Origin: Lutibacter sp. Hel_I_33_5 | GTDB lineage: Bacteria; Bacteroidota; Bacteroidia; Flavobacteriales; Flavobacteriaceae | Assembly: GCF_007827455.1 (NCBI RefSeq) | Contig: NZ_VISM01000001.1 | Location: 1,651,501-1,715,500 of the forward strand | Length of the DNA stretch: 64,000 bases | Reading direction: 5' to 3' | Shown here: positions 1 to 9,113 of the stretch, piece by piece | How the letters are laid out: every line of letters begins with the position of its first letter | Position numbering within the stretch: the stretch's first letter is position 1 | The notes under the pieces: model-generated | What the model was told of the DNA's origin: nothing | Seen by the model: only the letters and a program-made list of their open reading frames with translations | Database searches by the model: none | Translations under genes and position numbers: made by a program

Positions 1-128
1 TCATCTCGTGATAAAATCACCAACTTTTTAATTGTTGGATGATTTTTTAAAATTAATCGAGTGAACATTTTTCCAAATGAACCAGTACCTCCAGTAATTA
101 AAACTGATTTATTGTTTAAGTTTAGCAT
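1..128 (-). CDS. Partial: N-terminus of UDP-GlcNAc 4,6-dehydratase (PseB/FlaA1-like)
   Basis: Only the first 42 codons lie in the window; the gene continues past base 1. The reading begins MLNLNNKSVLITGGTGSFGK, a Rossmann nucleotide-binding loop (GGTGSFG) of the extended SDR family, followed by a stretch ending VILSRDE. GGTGSFG and SRDE are typical of inverting UDP-N-acetylglucosamine 4,6-dehydratases (PseB) that open pseudaminic acid or related amino-sugar pathways in the cytoplasm. The start ATG (126-128) lies inside the end of rfbC, a 20-base overlap that suggests translational coupling. CapD-like dehydratases of the same fold cannot be excluded from so short a piece. Confidence 0.75.
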   Translation of the reverse strand, partial: MLNLNNKSVLITGGTGSFGKMFTRLILKNHPTIKKLVILSRD

Positions 129-678
129 CTTCTATTTTTATATATTCATCAAAATTTAATAATTTTTTATCTTTATTTGATATAATTATTTCTTCTTCTT
201 TTAATATCCAATTAATATTTAGTTGTTTATCATTGTATCTAATACCACTCTCAAAATCTTTGTTATAATAACAGTCACATTTATAAGAAAAAATTGTATT
301 ATCTTCTAGAACTAAATAGCCATGAGCAAATCCCTTTGGTATAAAAAGTTGCTTTTTATTTTCTTCAGATAAAATACATGAAAATGTTTTTGCAAAGGTT
401 TTAGAGTTTTTTCTTAAATCCACCACTACATCTAAAACTTTACCTTTAATTACTCTTACTAATTTTGCTTGAGCATATTTCCCTGTTTGAAAATGTAATC
501 CTCTAAGAACCCCTTTATTAGAAAATGCTTCATTATCTTGAACAAATTTAACATTTATTCCTAACAACTCTTCAAAATTCAATTTATTAAAACTCTCATA
601 AAAATATCCTCTTGTATCAAAAAATAATTTCGGTTCAATTACAAAACAACTATTTAAATATGTTTCTTTTACTTTCAT
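109..678 (-). CDS. rfbC: dTDP-4-dehydrorhamnose 3,5-epimerase
   Basis: RmlC/RfbC converts dTDP-4-keto-6-deoxyglucose to dTDP-4-keto-L-rhamnose, the third step of dTDP-L-rhamnose synthesis. At 189 residues it has the normal cupin length. Visible signatures are RGYFYESF near the N-terminus, VLRGLHFQ with the catalytic histidine, VVDLRKNSKTF, and PKGFAHGYLVLED. It lies 6 bases after rfbA in a same-strand run rfbB-rfbA-rfbC. No rfbD (final reductase) is visible in the window, so the end product could be rhamnose, with rfbD elsewhere, or another dTDP-6-deoxysugar. Confidence 0.95.
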   Translation of the reverse strand: MKVKETYLNSCFVIEPKLFFDTRGYFYESFNKLNFEELLGINVKFVQDNEAFSNKGVLRGLHFQTGKYAQAKLVRVIKGKVLDVVVDLRKNSKTFAKTFSCILSEENKKQLFIPKGFAHGYLVLEDNTIFSYKCDCYYNKDFESGIRYNDKQLNINWILKEEEIIISNKDKKLLNFDEYIKIEDAKLKQ

Positions 679-684
679 TTTAAT

Positions 685-1539
685 CTACATATTCAATAGT
701 TGATTACCATATCCGCTCTTTAAAAGTTTTTTAGCTATTTTTTGCAATTCCAATTTTGAAATAAACCCTGACCTATAAGCAGCTTCTTCGACTGAACCAA
801 CTTTTAATCCCTGTCTTTCTTCAATAACTTCAACAAACTGACTTGCTTGCATTAAAGATTTAAATGTACCAGTGTCTAACCAAGCAGTTCCTCTATCTAA
901 TATTCTAACAGATAATCTTTCTTGTTCTAAGTATACTTTATTTATATCTGTAATTTCTAATTCACCTCTATTACTTGGTAAGATATTTTTAGCTATATCA
1001 ATTACAGAATTATCATAAAAATAAATTCCAGGCACGGCATAATTCGATTTCGGTATTATTGGTTTTTCTTCTATTGACATTGCTTTTCCTTTTTCATCAA
1101 ATTCAATCACTCCATATCTTTCAGGATCATTAACATGATAGGCGTATACAATTCCGCCTTCTGGATCGTTATTTGCTTTTAACAAATCTGACAAACCAGT
1201 ACCATAAAAAATATTGTCTCCCAAAATTAAGGCAACTTTGTCTTTTCCGATAAAAGCTTCTCCAATAATAAAAGCTTCAGCTAATCCTTTAGGGTTTTCT
1301 TGAACTATATACTCAAATTTACAACCAATTTGATCCCCATTTCCTAATAACCTTTTAAATAATGGTAAATCTTCTGAGGTAGAAATAATTAAAATTTCAT
1401 TAATCCCAGCCGATATTAAAGTAGAAATAGGGTAATAAATCATAGGCTTATTATAAACAGGCATTAATTGTTTACTCACTGCCAATGTTATTGGATATAA
1501 CCTAGTCCCAGTACCTCCAGCTAAAACAATTCCTTTCAT
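685..1539 (-). CDS. rfbA: Glucose-1-phosphate thymidylyltransferase
   Basis: RmlA/RfbA joins dTTP and glucose-1-phosphate to make dTDP-glucose, the entry to dTDP-sugar synthesis. The 284 residues match the usual 285-295. The nucleotidyltransferase signature [11 protein letters not shown] is at residues 8-18, with [15 protein letters not shown] after it, LGDNIFYG (metal and substrate binding) near 106, and [15 protein letters not shown] near 157. Its ATG overlaps the rfbB stop by 4 bases, the pattern of translational coupling. Product of this enzyme feeds rfbB directly. Confidence 0.97.
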   Translation of the reverse strand: MKGIVLAGGTGTRLYPITLAVSKQLMPVYNKPMIYYPISTLISAGINEILIISTSEDLPLFKRLLGNGDQIGCKFEYIVQENPKGLAEAFIIGEAFIGKDKVALILGDNIFYGTGLSDLLKANNDPEGGIVYAYHVNDPERYGVIEFDEKGKAMSIEEKPIIPKSNYAVPGIYFYDNSVIDIAKNILPSNRGELEITDINKVYLEQERLSVRILDRGTAWLDTGTFKSLMQASQFVEVIEERQGLKVGSVEEAAYRSGFISKLELQKIAKKLLKSGYGNQLLNM

Positions 1540-2549
1540 GGTTTTTTATATTTTTTTAAATACCATTGAATCGTTTTTAAAATTCCAGTTTCAAAATTTT
1601 CTACGGCATTCCATCCTAATTCATTTTCAATTTTAGCAGCATCAATTGCGTATCTAAAATCATGTCCAGGTCGGTCAGAAACAAAGTTAATTTGATTTTT
1701 ATAAGAAACTTTTTGAGGATAAACTTTATCTAATATTTCACAAATAGTATTTGCTATATATAAATTATTTCGTTCATTTTTACCACCAATATTATAAGTA
1801 TTACCAGATTTTCCTTTTCTATAAACCAATTCTATACCTTTACAATGATCTAAAACATACAACCAATCTCTAATATTTTTTCCATCTCCGTAAATTGGAA
1901 TACACTCGCCTTTAATAGCTTTTTTTATTATAGTTGGGATTAATTTTTCATTATGCTGTTTTGGCCCATAATTATTTGAACAATTAGTGGTAACAACATT
2001 CATTCCATAGGTGTGATAATAACTTCTTACTAAAAAATCTGAAGAAGCTTTTGAGGCACTATATGGACTATTAGGTGCATATGATGTTTTTTCTGTGAAT
2101 AAACCTTGTTTACCCAATGAACCATAAACTTCATCTGTAGAAATATGATGAAATCTACAATTTTTATATTCTGTTTTATATTGATTAGGAGCATCCATCC
2201 AATAATTTTTTGCGACGTCTATTAGGTTAAAAGTTCCAAATACATTTGTTTTAATAAATAAATCTGGACTTTTAATTGAATTATCAACATGTGATTCTGC
2301 TGCAAAATGAATTACTCCATTAAAATCATATTTTTTAAATAAGTCTGTAACCAATTCTCTATTACAAATATCTCCTTTAACAAAATTGTATCTTTCATTA
2401 TTTAAAACTTCAATAAGATTAGTAAGATCTCCAGCATAGGTTAGTAGATCTAAATTAACAATTTGAACTCCTTTATTTTCTTCTAGAAAATAAGGAATAA
2501 AATTTGAACCAATAAATCCTGCTCCTCCTGTTATAAGAATAGTTTTCAT
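1536..2549 (-). CDS. rfbB: dTDP-glucose 4,6-dehydratase
   Basis: RmlB/RfbB is an NAD-dependent extended SDR that turns dTDP-glucose into dTDP-4-keto-6-deoxyglucose. The 337 residues start with the Rossmann loop [32 protein letters not shown] and the catalytic YSASKASSD (YxxxK) follow in the expected order, then NNYGPKQ and [12 protein letters not shown]. It is the first sugar gene of the run, 2 bases after the Wzz-like gene, which places dTDP-sugar supply together with chain-length control of a surface polysaccharide. Confidence 0.97.
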   Translation of the reverse strand: MKTILITGGAGFIGSNFIPYFLEENKGVQIVNLDLLTYAGDLTNLIEVLNNERYNFVKGDICNRELVTDLFKKYDFNGVIHFAAESHVDNSIKSPDLFIKTNVFGTFNLIDVAKNYWMDAPNQYKTEYKNCRFHHISTDEVYGSLGKQGLFTEKTSYAPNSPYSASKASSDFLVRSYYHTYGMNVVTTNCSNNYGPKQHNEKLIPTIIKKAIKGECIPIYGDGKNIRDWLYVLDHCKGIELVYRKGKSGNTYNIGGKNERNNLYIANTICEILDKVYPQKVSYKNQINFVSDRPGHDFRYAIDAAKIENELGWNAVENFETGILKTIQWYLKKYKKP

Positions 2550-2551
2550 TC

Positions 2552-3589
2552 CTATTTTTTATATTCATTTAAATACTTATTCAATTTTTTTAGAAGTAAA
2601 AAAACAAACATTAATATAAATGCAACAAAACCGTACTTTAAAATTGCGTTACTAAAAATACCGCCTGATATTTTTCCTACAGATTGAAAATTAGAGACTA
2701 CATTTATTATTTTAGAGTTGTTTGCAAACTCTTCATTATTTTCTGTTAAAAAATCTACAAATCTTTTACTAACATTAAACAATTCTATTTCTCTAATCTT
2801 TCCATCTCTACTTGCAGTTGATAAAGAATTTCCTTGAGAAATAATTTTAGCATCATCTATTAATGCTTTTTGATATGCTTCACTTAAATTATTTACTCTA
2901 GCTAAATTACTTAAGAATATTGAGTCGATTCGTTTATAATTTTTTTCTGAGGCATTTTTTAAAAGTTTTAAAAATTCATTTTCTGAAACATCATTAATTA
3001 TTACATCAGTTAATTTTGTGAAAATTTGACTATTCGTAGATTTAACAATGACTTCAAATAACTTGTAATCAAATTTTGTAAAAGATTTTGTAAAATCTAA
3101 AAAAGTGTATTTTTTAATAGAAAATGTATCTATCTGTTGTACTATTTCATCATAAGCTTCAATTACATCTTTAGAATTAATAATTGGTTTTACAGAAAAT
3201 CCTTTTAAAGAAGCAACTTTATTAAAAGGTAAATTAAATTTATTACTTAAAGTAATAGAATCTTTATGAAGTATCAATTGGTTATAATATTCTATATTGC
3301 TATATAATTGTTTTACACTATTAAAGTTTGGCTGAACTATTAATTTAGATTCAAATTTTTCTACATCGTCTTTACTTATAATAAAACCAACTATAGCTCC
3401 TAAAGTAATTGCTATTACAAATTTTATTATGTGTTCTTTAAAAAATAAAAGTATTTGAATGAAAAAATGAAATATCCCTTTAAAAATGCTTCCAATAAAA
3501 TTGAAAAATTTTGAAAACCCTTTTCCAATAATAATAAATAAAGAACCTAATTCTACTTCTTCTTCGGTTTTGTTTGGTTGTGTTGACAT
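2552..3589 (-). CDS. Wzz-like polysaccharide chain-length/co-polymerase membrane protein
   Basis: This 345-residue protein has the two-helix architecture of polysaccharide co-polymerases: a hydrophobic stretch near residues 50-70 (IIKFVIAITLGAIVGFII), a long polar, probably coiled periplasmic region, and a second membrane helix near 315-333 (YGFVAFILMFVFLLL) followed by a short basic cytoplasmic tail. An extra hydrophobic, phenylalanine-rich segment precedes the first helix. Sequence similarity to classical Wzz is too weak to see by eye, so the call rests on topology and on its position beside rfbB/rfbA/rfbC. No C-terminal tyrosine-kinase domain is present. It likely acts in the inner membrane in O-antigen or capsule length control. 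Confidence 0.6.
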   Translation of the reverse strand: MSTQPNKTEEEVELGSLFIIIGKGFSKFFNFIGSIFKGIFHFFIQILLFFKEHIIKFVIAITLGAIVGFIISKDDVEKFESKLIVQPNFNSVKQLYSNIEYYNQLILHKDSITLSNKFNLPFNKVASLKGFSVKPIINSKDVIEAYDEIVQQIDTFSIKKYTFLDFTKSFTKFDYKLFEVIVKSTNSQIFTKLTDVIINDVSENEFLKLLKNASEKNYKRIDSIFLSNLARVNNLSEAYQKALIDDAKIISQGNSLSTASRDGKIREIELFNVSKRFVDFLTENNEEFANNSKIINVVSNFQSVGKISGGIFSNAILKYGFVAFILMFVFLLLKKLNKYLNEYKK

Positions 3590-3611
3590 AGTTATTTTGG
3601 TTGTATCTTTT

Positions 3612-5291
3612 TTAAAAAATTTGTTCTAATATTTTTTGTGTTATTGCATAAGTTGGTATCACACCAGTCATACCTAGCCCTCCTGAAGCTAATGTTGCAC
3701 CAGTTTCCAACGGATTATCAGAAGCATAATATGCATAACGCACTTTTACATTTTCAGAAATGTTTCCTCTAATTTTTGATGCTGACTGAATCGCTTTTTG
3801 ATAATGTGCTCCCTCCATTTCCAAACCAATTACATTCCAAGTAGAATCATGAAAAAACTTTAGAACGTCTTTATTCTGTAACGAAGTTCCTAAAACAGAA
3901 ACCATTGTACCATCAAAAACACCAACTCCAAAATCTTGTAAATCCTCTTTTTTCAATTCGTTTTTAAATGGATAATTATCTGCTGTTCCTTCAAAAATAT
4001 GTGCAGTAGGAATCATAATATCTCCTTTCCCTCCTTCTAAAATACCTGCTTTACCCATTATAGAAACTGATGCAACATCTAAATGAATTTTCTTTCCGTT
4101 ATTTTCGTAAGGCTTTAATAATTCATCCATTGTTTCATAAGCTTGTTCACCAAAAGCATAATCCATAACAATTATTACTGGGTCTTTTCCTTTTGAATGT
4201 TCTTTCTTAAACGGAGTATTATCCCATTTTATTTTACTTGAATCAATAATTTGTACATTTATATTTGTACCCGACTCATCTCTAATGTAAATCAACCCAT
4301 TTTTAGAAGCATAATTCTTTACTTTTTTCTGTAAAGGTTTACTATCATTATCGCTTAATAATTCATATAAAGCAAAATCTAAGTGTGTTTTAGCTTCGGT
4401 TGGCAAGGCATTTTGTGCATAAATTGAATTTAATACACTATGCATATTTGCGCTAATAATATGAATTGGTCTTTCTAAAAGTTGATGATCTAAAAGTGTT
4501 TTTTTAATGTTATTTGCCCAAATTTCACCATAAATATGATGTCCGATTTCATCAACTAAAACAGAACTAAAAGTTACTAATCTTTTTTTATTGTTTGATG
4601 ATTCATTTATTGCAAGTTTTCCTAACCAATAAATTAACTGAAAAAATCTATCTGGATTTTCATCCGTAGAGAAAGTAGCATGAATATCTACAACCTCTTC
4701 ATACGTTCTCCCTAAAATATTACTAAGATGAACAATCGTAATTTCACGCTCATCGTTAGATAATTTTTTATTATTTAAAACGATAGATTCTAAATTCTTC
4801 CATTCTCTAGTGAAAGACTTTCCGTAGTTTAAAATTACTTTATCTTTAATTTTATGAGATTCAATAAAAAGAAACGTTAGATGTGTTAGAATATCATAAA
4901 TCTCAGATCTACCTCTGGTAATTTCGATATTCATTTGATCTTTATCTATTCGATAACAGTTTCTTCTTCTTTTTGGTGGAATAATAGGCTTAAAATGTGA
5001 ATCAGAATATCCTTCATCCGTAGTAAGATTAATAAACTGACACTCTTCAATTCCTTCTGGTAAACGTTCAATTACATAAACCAAGCCATTTAACTCAACT
5101 CGTTCTTCTGCGATTGAACCATAAATTTCTGGACGTAAAAGCAATAAAGATTTCCTAAGTGTTTCACCAGAAATTCCCATAGGTTTATAAAACCCACGCG
5201 TAAACAAATGGCGCATAGTAATATACAAACGCTCAATTGCATTGGTAGATTCTTGTGCCCTAGTTCTTTCTTTTTGCTTAGTGTTTGCCAT
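3612..5291 (-). CDS. Conserved Bacteroidota protein (DUF6909-like) with nucleoside-phosphorylase-like C-terminus
   Basis: The protein is 559 residues from the ATG at 5291; an upstream in-frame TTG (5297) adds two residues and is less likely. The N-terminal half is alpha-helical and basic (RRRNCYRID). The C-terminal half, from about residue 375, contains VIIVMDYAFGEQAYETMDE, ASVSIMGKAGILEGGKGDIMIP, FGVGVFDGTMVSVLGTSLQ and VIGLEMEGAHY. GLEMEGAHY recalls the EME-type ribose-binding motif of nucleoside phosphorylases and nucleosidases, and GDIMIP recalls their GD-ioIP segment. I recognise it from memory as a family called DUF6909; no function is established. It lies between an S41 protease and the polysaccharide run on the same strand. 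Confidence 0.6.
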   Translation of the reverse strand: MANTKQKERTRAQESTNAIERLYITMRHLFTRGFYKPMGISGETLRKSLLLLRPEIYGSIAEERVELNGLVYVIERLPEGIEECQFINLTTDEGYSDSHFKPIIPPKRRRNCYRIDKDQMNIEITRGRSEIYDILTHLTFLFIESHKIKDKVILNYGKSFTREWKNLESIVLNNKKLSNDEREITIVHLSNILGRTYEEVVDIHATFSTDENPDRFFQLIYWLGKLAINESSNNKKRLVTFSSVLVDEIGHHIYGEIWANNIKKTLLDHQLLERPIHIISANMHSVLNSIYAQNALPTEAKTHLDFALYELLSDNDSKPLQKKVKNYASKNGLIYIRDESGTNINVQIIDSSKIKWDNTPFKKEHSKGKDPVIIVMDYAFGEQAYETMDELLKPYENNGKKIHLDVASVSIMGKAGILEGGKGDIMIPTAHIFEGTADNYPFKNELKKEDLQDFGVGVFDGTMVSVLGTSLQNKDVLKFFHDSTWNVIGLEMEGAHYQKAIQSASKIRGNISENVKVRYAYYASDNPLETGATLASGGLGMTGVIPTYAITQKILEQIF

Positions 5292-5326
5292 ATACAATTA
5301 ATCTGCAAAGATAGTAATTTATATAA

Positions 5327-6955
5327 CTACTTTTTCTCTAAAATTTGGCGGTATTTTTTCGAATTTGATAATAATTCTGATGCTTGTTTTATCGTTTTAT
5401 CATTTTTTAAATGATATTGATACACACCTTTCTTATAAAAAAATCTTTTTAAAACTTCATCTTCAATTCTCTCAACAATAACATCTTTATTTTCAGTCAC
5501 ACTAACAACCTTTTCTTCTTTAATTTTTGAAATGATTTGCTGATACTCTCTTGTTATTTTTTGATTTTTATCCGTGGCTAAAAAAGCTTTCTTAAACAAT
5601 CGTTCTTGTTTAATTGTAAATGCTGTATCAGTCTTTTTTAAATATTCTTGAAAATCTTGAAAATCAGAATTTGACATTTTAAAATTCTCAATATTAATAC
5701 TTGAGTTTTTTGCTACATAATTTGTCGCAAAATTAAAAATCGCCCTCGATCTTAATAAACCTTTTGTATTGTCATTTTGTTGTGTTCGATTTATTTTAAC
5801 GTCAGGCATAACACCACCACCATCAAAAACTTTTCTGCCATTTGTTGTAGTAAAACTATTTACAATACCATCTGAAAACTTAGGGACTTTATTTGTTTTA
5901 CTATCTCTATTAGCATAATCTAATTCTTGAATACATCTTCCACTAGGCGTATAGTATTTAGAAATTGTGATTTTTGCCTGCGTTCCATAAGTTAATGGAA
6001 AATAACGTTGTACCAATCCTTTTCCAAAAGATCGCTCTCCTAAAACAACCGCTCTATCGTAATCTTGCAACGATCCTGAAACAATTTCTGAAGCAGATGC
6101 AGAACGTCCATTTATTAAAACTACAATCGGAATTTCTAAATCTAACGGTTCTTTATTTCCTTTATAGGTCTTCGTCATTTTTTTAATCTTCCCTTTAGTA
6201 GTAACAATTAAACTGCCTTTAGGTAAAAAGAAATTTGAGATGTTAATTGATTCAAATAAAGATCCTCCAGGGTTAGACCGTAAATCAAACACTAACTTTT
6301 TCATGCCTTTATCCTTAAGGGATTTAAAAGCTTTTTTAACTTCTTTAGAAGCTTTTGCGTTAAAACGAGTGAGTACAATATATCCTGTATCCTCATTTAT
6401 CATATCAAAAAATGGAACTGGATTTACAGTTATCTTATCTAACGCTAAATTAAAATCTACAGTTTTTCCAAGTCGATTTACTTTTAAATTAAGTGGTTTT
6501 TTTGGGTTCCCTTTTAATTGCATCGATAATTGATCTCTTTCCAACCCTTTTAATGATTGACCATTTACTTCTGTAATTAAATCACCAACTTTTAACCCAG
6601 CTTTATCTGCAGGATACTCTTTGTAAATTTCTGAAATTGTAATTCCTTGTTTGCTGTAAAAAACCGAAACACCAATTCCACCATATTCACCTTCACGTCT
6701 AATTCTAGCGTCTTCTACATCTTGTGCATTATAGTAATTTGTATATGGATCTAGATTTTGTAATGTGTTTTTTATCGCTTTATTTGTAAATTCTGCTGGA
6801 CTTATTTCGTTATAATAATATTTATTTAACTCTTTAAAAAGGGTATTATAAATTTCTATATGTTTTGCTACTTCAAAAAACTTATCCTGAAAAGAATACG
6901 AAGCAATTGCAATTACAAAAACCAAGGTTACTTTTAAATATTTATTTTTCATCAT
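5327..6955 (-). CDS. S41-family C-terminal processing peptidase
   Basis: A periplasmic or membrane-anchored Ctp/Prc-type serine protease of 542 residues. An N-terminal hydrophobic segment (VTLVFVIAIASYSF) acts as signal or anchor. A PDZ domain spans about residues 90-165 (YGGIGVSVFYSKQGITI, AGLKVGDLITEVNGQ). The S41 core follows: FDLRSNPGGSLFESI near 223, and GRSASASEIVSG with probable catalytic Ser287, paired with Lys312 in SFGKGLVQ; the 25-residue spacing matches E. coli Prc. The gene overlaps the rnpA stop by 4 bases (ATGATGA). Such proteases trim or degrade envelope proteins; the substrate here is unknown. Confidence 0.92.
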   Translation of the reverse strand: MMKNKYLKVTLVFVIAIASYSFQDKFFEVAKHIEIYNTLFKELNKYYYNEISPAEFTNKAIKNTLQNLDPYTNYYNAQDVEDARIRREGEYGGIGVSVFYSKQGITISEIYKEYPADKAGLKVGDLITEVNGQSLKGLERDQLSMQLKGNPKKPLNLKVNRLGKTVDFNLALDKITVNPVPFFDMINEDTGYIVLTRFNAKASKEVKKAFKSLKDKGMKKLVFDLRSNPGGSLFESINISNFFLPKGSLIVTTKGKIKKMTKTYKGNKEPLDLEIPIVVLINGRSASASEIVSGSLQDYDRAVVLGERSFGKGLVQRYFPLTYGTQAKITISKYYTPSGRCIQELDYANRDSKTNKVPKFSDGIVNSFTTTNGRKVFDGGGVMPDVKINRTQQNDNTKGLLRSRAIFNFATNYVAKNSSINIENFKMSNSDFQDFQEYLKKTDTAFTIKQERLFKKAFLATDKNQKITREYQQIISKIKEEKVVSVTENKDVIVERIEDEVLKRFFYKKGVYQYHLKNDKTIKQASELLSNSKKYRQILEKK

Positions 6956-7332
6956 CTGTTCTTTTTTAGTTCCAACACAAACTTGTTTAACAATTTTTCC
7001 ATCTTTGTATATAGTTCTGTGTATGGAAATTCTTCTTTCCCAATATACGAAATCATAAAAATATAGGGAATATCGGCGTTAGTATAGACAATTTCTTTTT
7101 GTAAACGATACACTTCTCGCATCAACCTTTTTAATCGATTTCTATCTACAGCATTTTTAAAGTTCCTTTTTGGAACAGAAAAACCTGCTTGAACTGGAAA
7201 ATCTGAAGTATGTTTTACCTGTAAAAAAACCATTCTAAAAGGAAAAGTTTTTATAGAATTCCCTTCTATATATAACTTTTCTATTAGTTTTCTACTTTTT
7301 AATCGTTCCTGTTTTCCTAAGGTAAACTTCAT
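6952..7332 (-). CDS. rnpA: Ribonuclease P protein component
   Basis: This is the protein subunit that helps the RNase P RNA remove 5' leaders from tRNA precursors. The 126 residues match the family. The start KFTLGKQERLKSRKLIEKLY, the central FSVPKRNFKNAVDRN and the RNP-motif helix RNRLKRLMREVYR are clear. It heads a minus-strand run into the S41 protease, with stop and start overlapping. In many bacteria rnpA follows rpmH; that pairing is absent here, which is usual in Bacteroidota. Confidence 0.95.
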   Translation of the reverse strand: MKFTLGKQERLKSRKLIEKLYIEGNSIKTFPFRMVFLQVKHTSDFPVQAGFSVPKRNFKNAVDRNRLKRLMREVYRLQKEIVYTNADIPYIFMISYIGKEEFPYTELYTKMEKLLNKFVLELKKNR

Positions 7333-7513
7333 CTTTACAAACTTAAATGAAATCCATAACTTTTTAATTGTTTCTTATGATGAACTTCAAAAATTATGTA
7401 CATTTAAAATAATAATATCTTTTTTACTTAAAAAAGTATAAAATTAAACAACAATACATATTTTTGTTAAATATTATACATTTTAAAAATATCAATTTTA
7501 ATAGATAAACTAT

Positions 7514-8692
7514 ATGAAACCGGACTTATTTCAAGCACCAGATTATTATAATTTAGATGATTTACTAACTGAAGAACACAAATTAGTTCGTGAAGCGGCA
7601 AGAGATTGGGTAAAACGAGATGTTTCTCCAATTATTGAAGAATATGCTCAAAAAGCAGAATTTCCAACACAAATAATTAATGGTTTAGCAGAGATTGGAG
7701 CATTCGGGCCTTATATTCCTGAAGAATATGGTGGCGCAGGTTTAGATCAAATTTCTTACGGATTAATTATGCAAGAAATTGAACGTGGAGATTCTGGAGT
7801 TCGTTCTACAGCATCAGTTCAATCATCTTTAGTAATGTATCCGATTTTTAAATATGGAAATGAAGAACAACGTAAAAAATACTTACCAAAATTAGCTTCT
7901 GGAGAGTGGATGGGATGTTTTGGATTAACAGAACCTAACCATGGATCTAATCCAAGTGGAATGGAAACTAAATTTAAAGATATGGGAGATCATTATCTTT
8001 TAAATGGAGCAAAAATGTGGATTTCTAATGCGCCTTTTGCACAAGTTGCAGTTGTTTGGGCGAAAAACGAAGAAGGTAGAATTCATGGATTAATTGTTGA
8101 GCGTGGAATGGAAGGTTTTTCTACACCCGAAACGCATAATAAATGGTCACTTCGCGCTTCTTCAACTGGTGAATTAATTTTTGATAACGTAAAAGTTCCA
8201 AAAGAAAATTTATTACCAAATAAATCTGGACTTGGAGCCCCATTAGGATGTTTAGATTCTGCACGATTTGGAATTGCTTGGGGAGCTATTGGCGCAGCTA
8301 TGGATTGTTATGACACAGCTTTAAGATATTGTAAAGAACGTGAGCAATTTGGCAAACCAATTGGTCAATTTCAATTACAACAAAAAAAGTTAGCTGAAAT
8401 GATTACTGAAATCACCAAAGCACAATTATTAGCTTGGCGTTTAGGGAACCTAAGAAATGAAGGCAAAGCTACATCTGCACAAATTTCTATGGCAAAACGT
8501 AATAATGTAGAAATGGCAATTAAAATTGCTAGAGAAGCAAGACAAATGTTAGGTGGAATGGGTATTTCTGGAGAATATTCAATAATGAGACATTCTATGA
8601 ATTTAGAATCCGTAATTACCTATGAAGGAACACATGATATTCATCTGTTAATCACAGGTTTAGATGTTACAGGTTTAAATGCTTTTAAGTAA
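7514..8692 (+). CDS. gcdH: Glutaryl-CoA dehydrogenase-type acyl-CoA dehydrogenase
   Basis: An FAD enzyme of 392 residues that would oxidise and decarboxylate glutaryl-CoA to crotonyl-CoA in lysine and tryptophan breakdown. It has the acyl-CoA dehydrogenase fold: CFGLTEPNHGSNPSGM at about 135 (flavin contact), KMWISNAP, REQFGKPIGQFQ, RQMLGGMGISGEY, and YEGTHDIH carrying the catalytic glutamate. The segment GVRSTASVQSSLVMYPI, with the arginine that binds the glutarate carboxylate in this subfamily, separates it from ordinary acyl-CoA dehydrogenases. It is preceded by about 180 AT-rich bases and stands alone. Confidence 0.88.
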   Translation: MKPDLFQAPDYYNLDDLLTEEHKLVREAARDWVKRDVSPIIEEYAQKAEFPTQIINGLAEIGAFGPYIPEEYGGAGLDQISYGLIMQEIERGDSGVRSTASVQSSLVMYPIFKYGNEEQRKKYLPKLASGEWMGCFGLTEPNHGSNPSGMETKFKDMGDHYLLNGAKMWISNAPFAQVAVVWAKNEEGRIHGLIVERGMEGFSTPETHNKWSLRASSTGELIFDNVKVPKENLLPNKSGLGAPLGCLDSARFGIAWGAIGAAMDCYDTALRYCKEREQFGKPIGQFQLQQKKLAEMITEITKAQLLAWRLGNLRNEGKATSAQISMAKRNNVEMAIKIAREARQMLGGMGISGEYSIMRHSMNLESVITYEGTHDIHLLITGLDVTGLNAFK

Positions 8693-8789
8693 TTTAAAAC
8701 AGGTATAAATACCTAATTATTTGATTTCTAGTATATTTTCAGGAATTAATAGCTAACTTGCTGGCTAACTAATTTAAATATACTACATA

Positions 8790-9023
8790 ATGAAGAAAAA
8801 ATTATCAATTTTAGCAGCATCAGTTTTTATGATGACATTGTTTTCTCAATGTGAACTTTTTAAACATAGAATTAATCATAAAGGAAAAATTATTGAAGTT
8901 TCTAAAAATGCACTTGAAGCTCACCTAGCTCATGGAGATGTTGTTATAGCAAACATTTACAAAAAAGACGATGGAACTTTATGTGAAGGATTAGATTGCT
9001 TGAATGGTACACCACCACAATAA
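8790..9023 (+). CDS. Small exported protein with AHLAHGD motif, possible lipoprotein
   Basis: A 77-residue protein with a clear signal sequence (MKKKLSILAASVFMMTLFSQ) followed by Cys21-Glu. The residues before the cysteine (F-S-Q) are a poor lipobox because of the glutamine at -1, so either lipidation or ordinary signal peptidase cleavage is possible. The mature part has HKGKIIEVSKNALEAHLAHG, a short motif that recurs in Bacteroidota surface and exported proteins, and a Cys pair in LCEGLDCLN. It is monocistronic, with a strong terminator 26 bases downstream. Function unknown. Confidence 0.7.
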   Translation: MKKKLSILAASVFMMTLFSQCELFKHRINHKGKIIEVSKNALEAHLAHGDVVIANIYKKDDGTLCEGLDCLNGTPPQ

Positions 9024-9048
9024 AAATTTAATTAATTACTTTTATTAT

Positions 9049-9079
9049 AAAAAACCGAGTTTTAAAACTCGGTTTTTTT
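9049..9079 (+). terminator. Rho-independent terminator after the 77-residue exported protein
   Basis: A perfect inverted repeat centred at 9063/9064: AAAAACCGAGTTTT pairs with AAAACTCGGTTTTT and runs into a seven-T tract. It closes the short gene at 8790-9023 and separates it from the metallophosphoesterase start at 9114. Confidence 0.9.
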
Positions 9080-9113
9080 ATGCATCTTTATAGGCAGATC
9101 TTAAAAAGATAAA

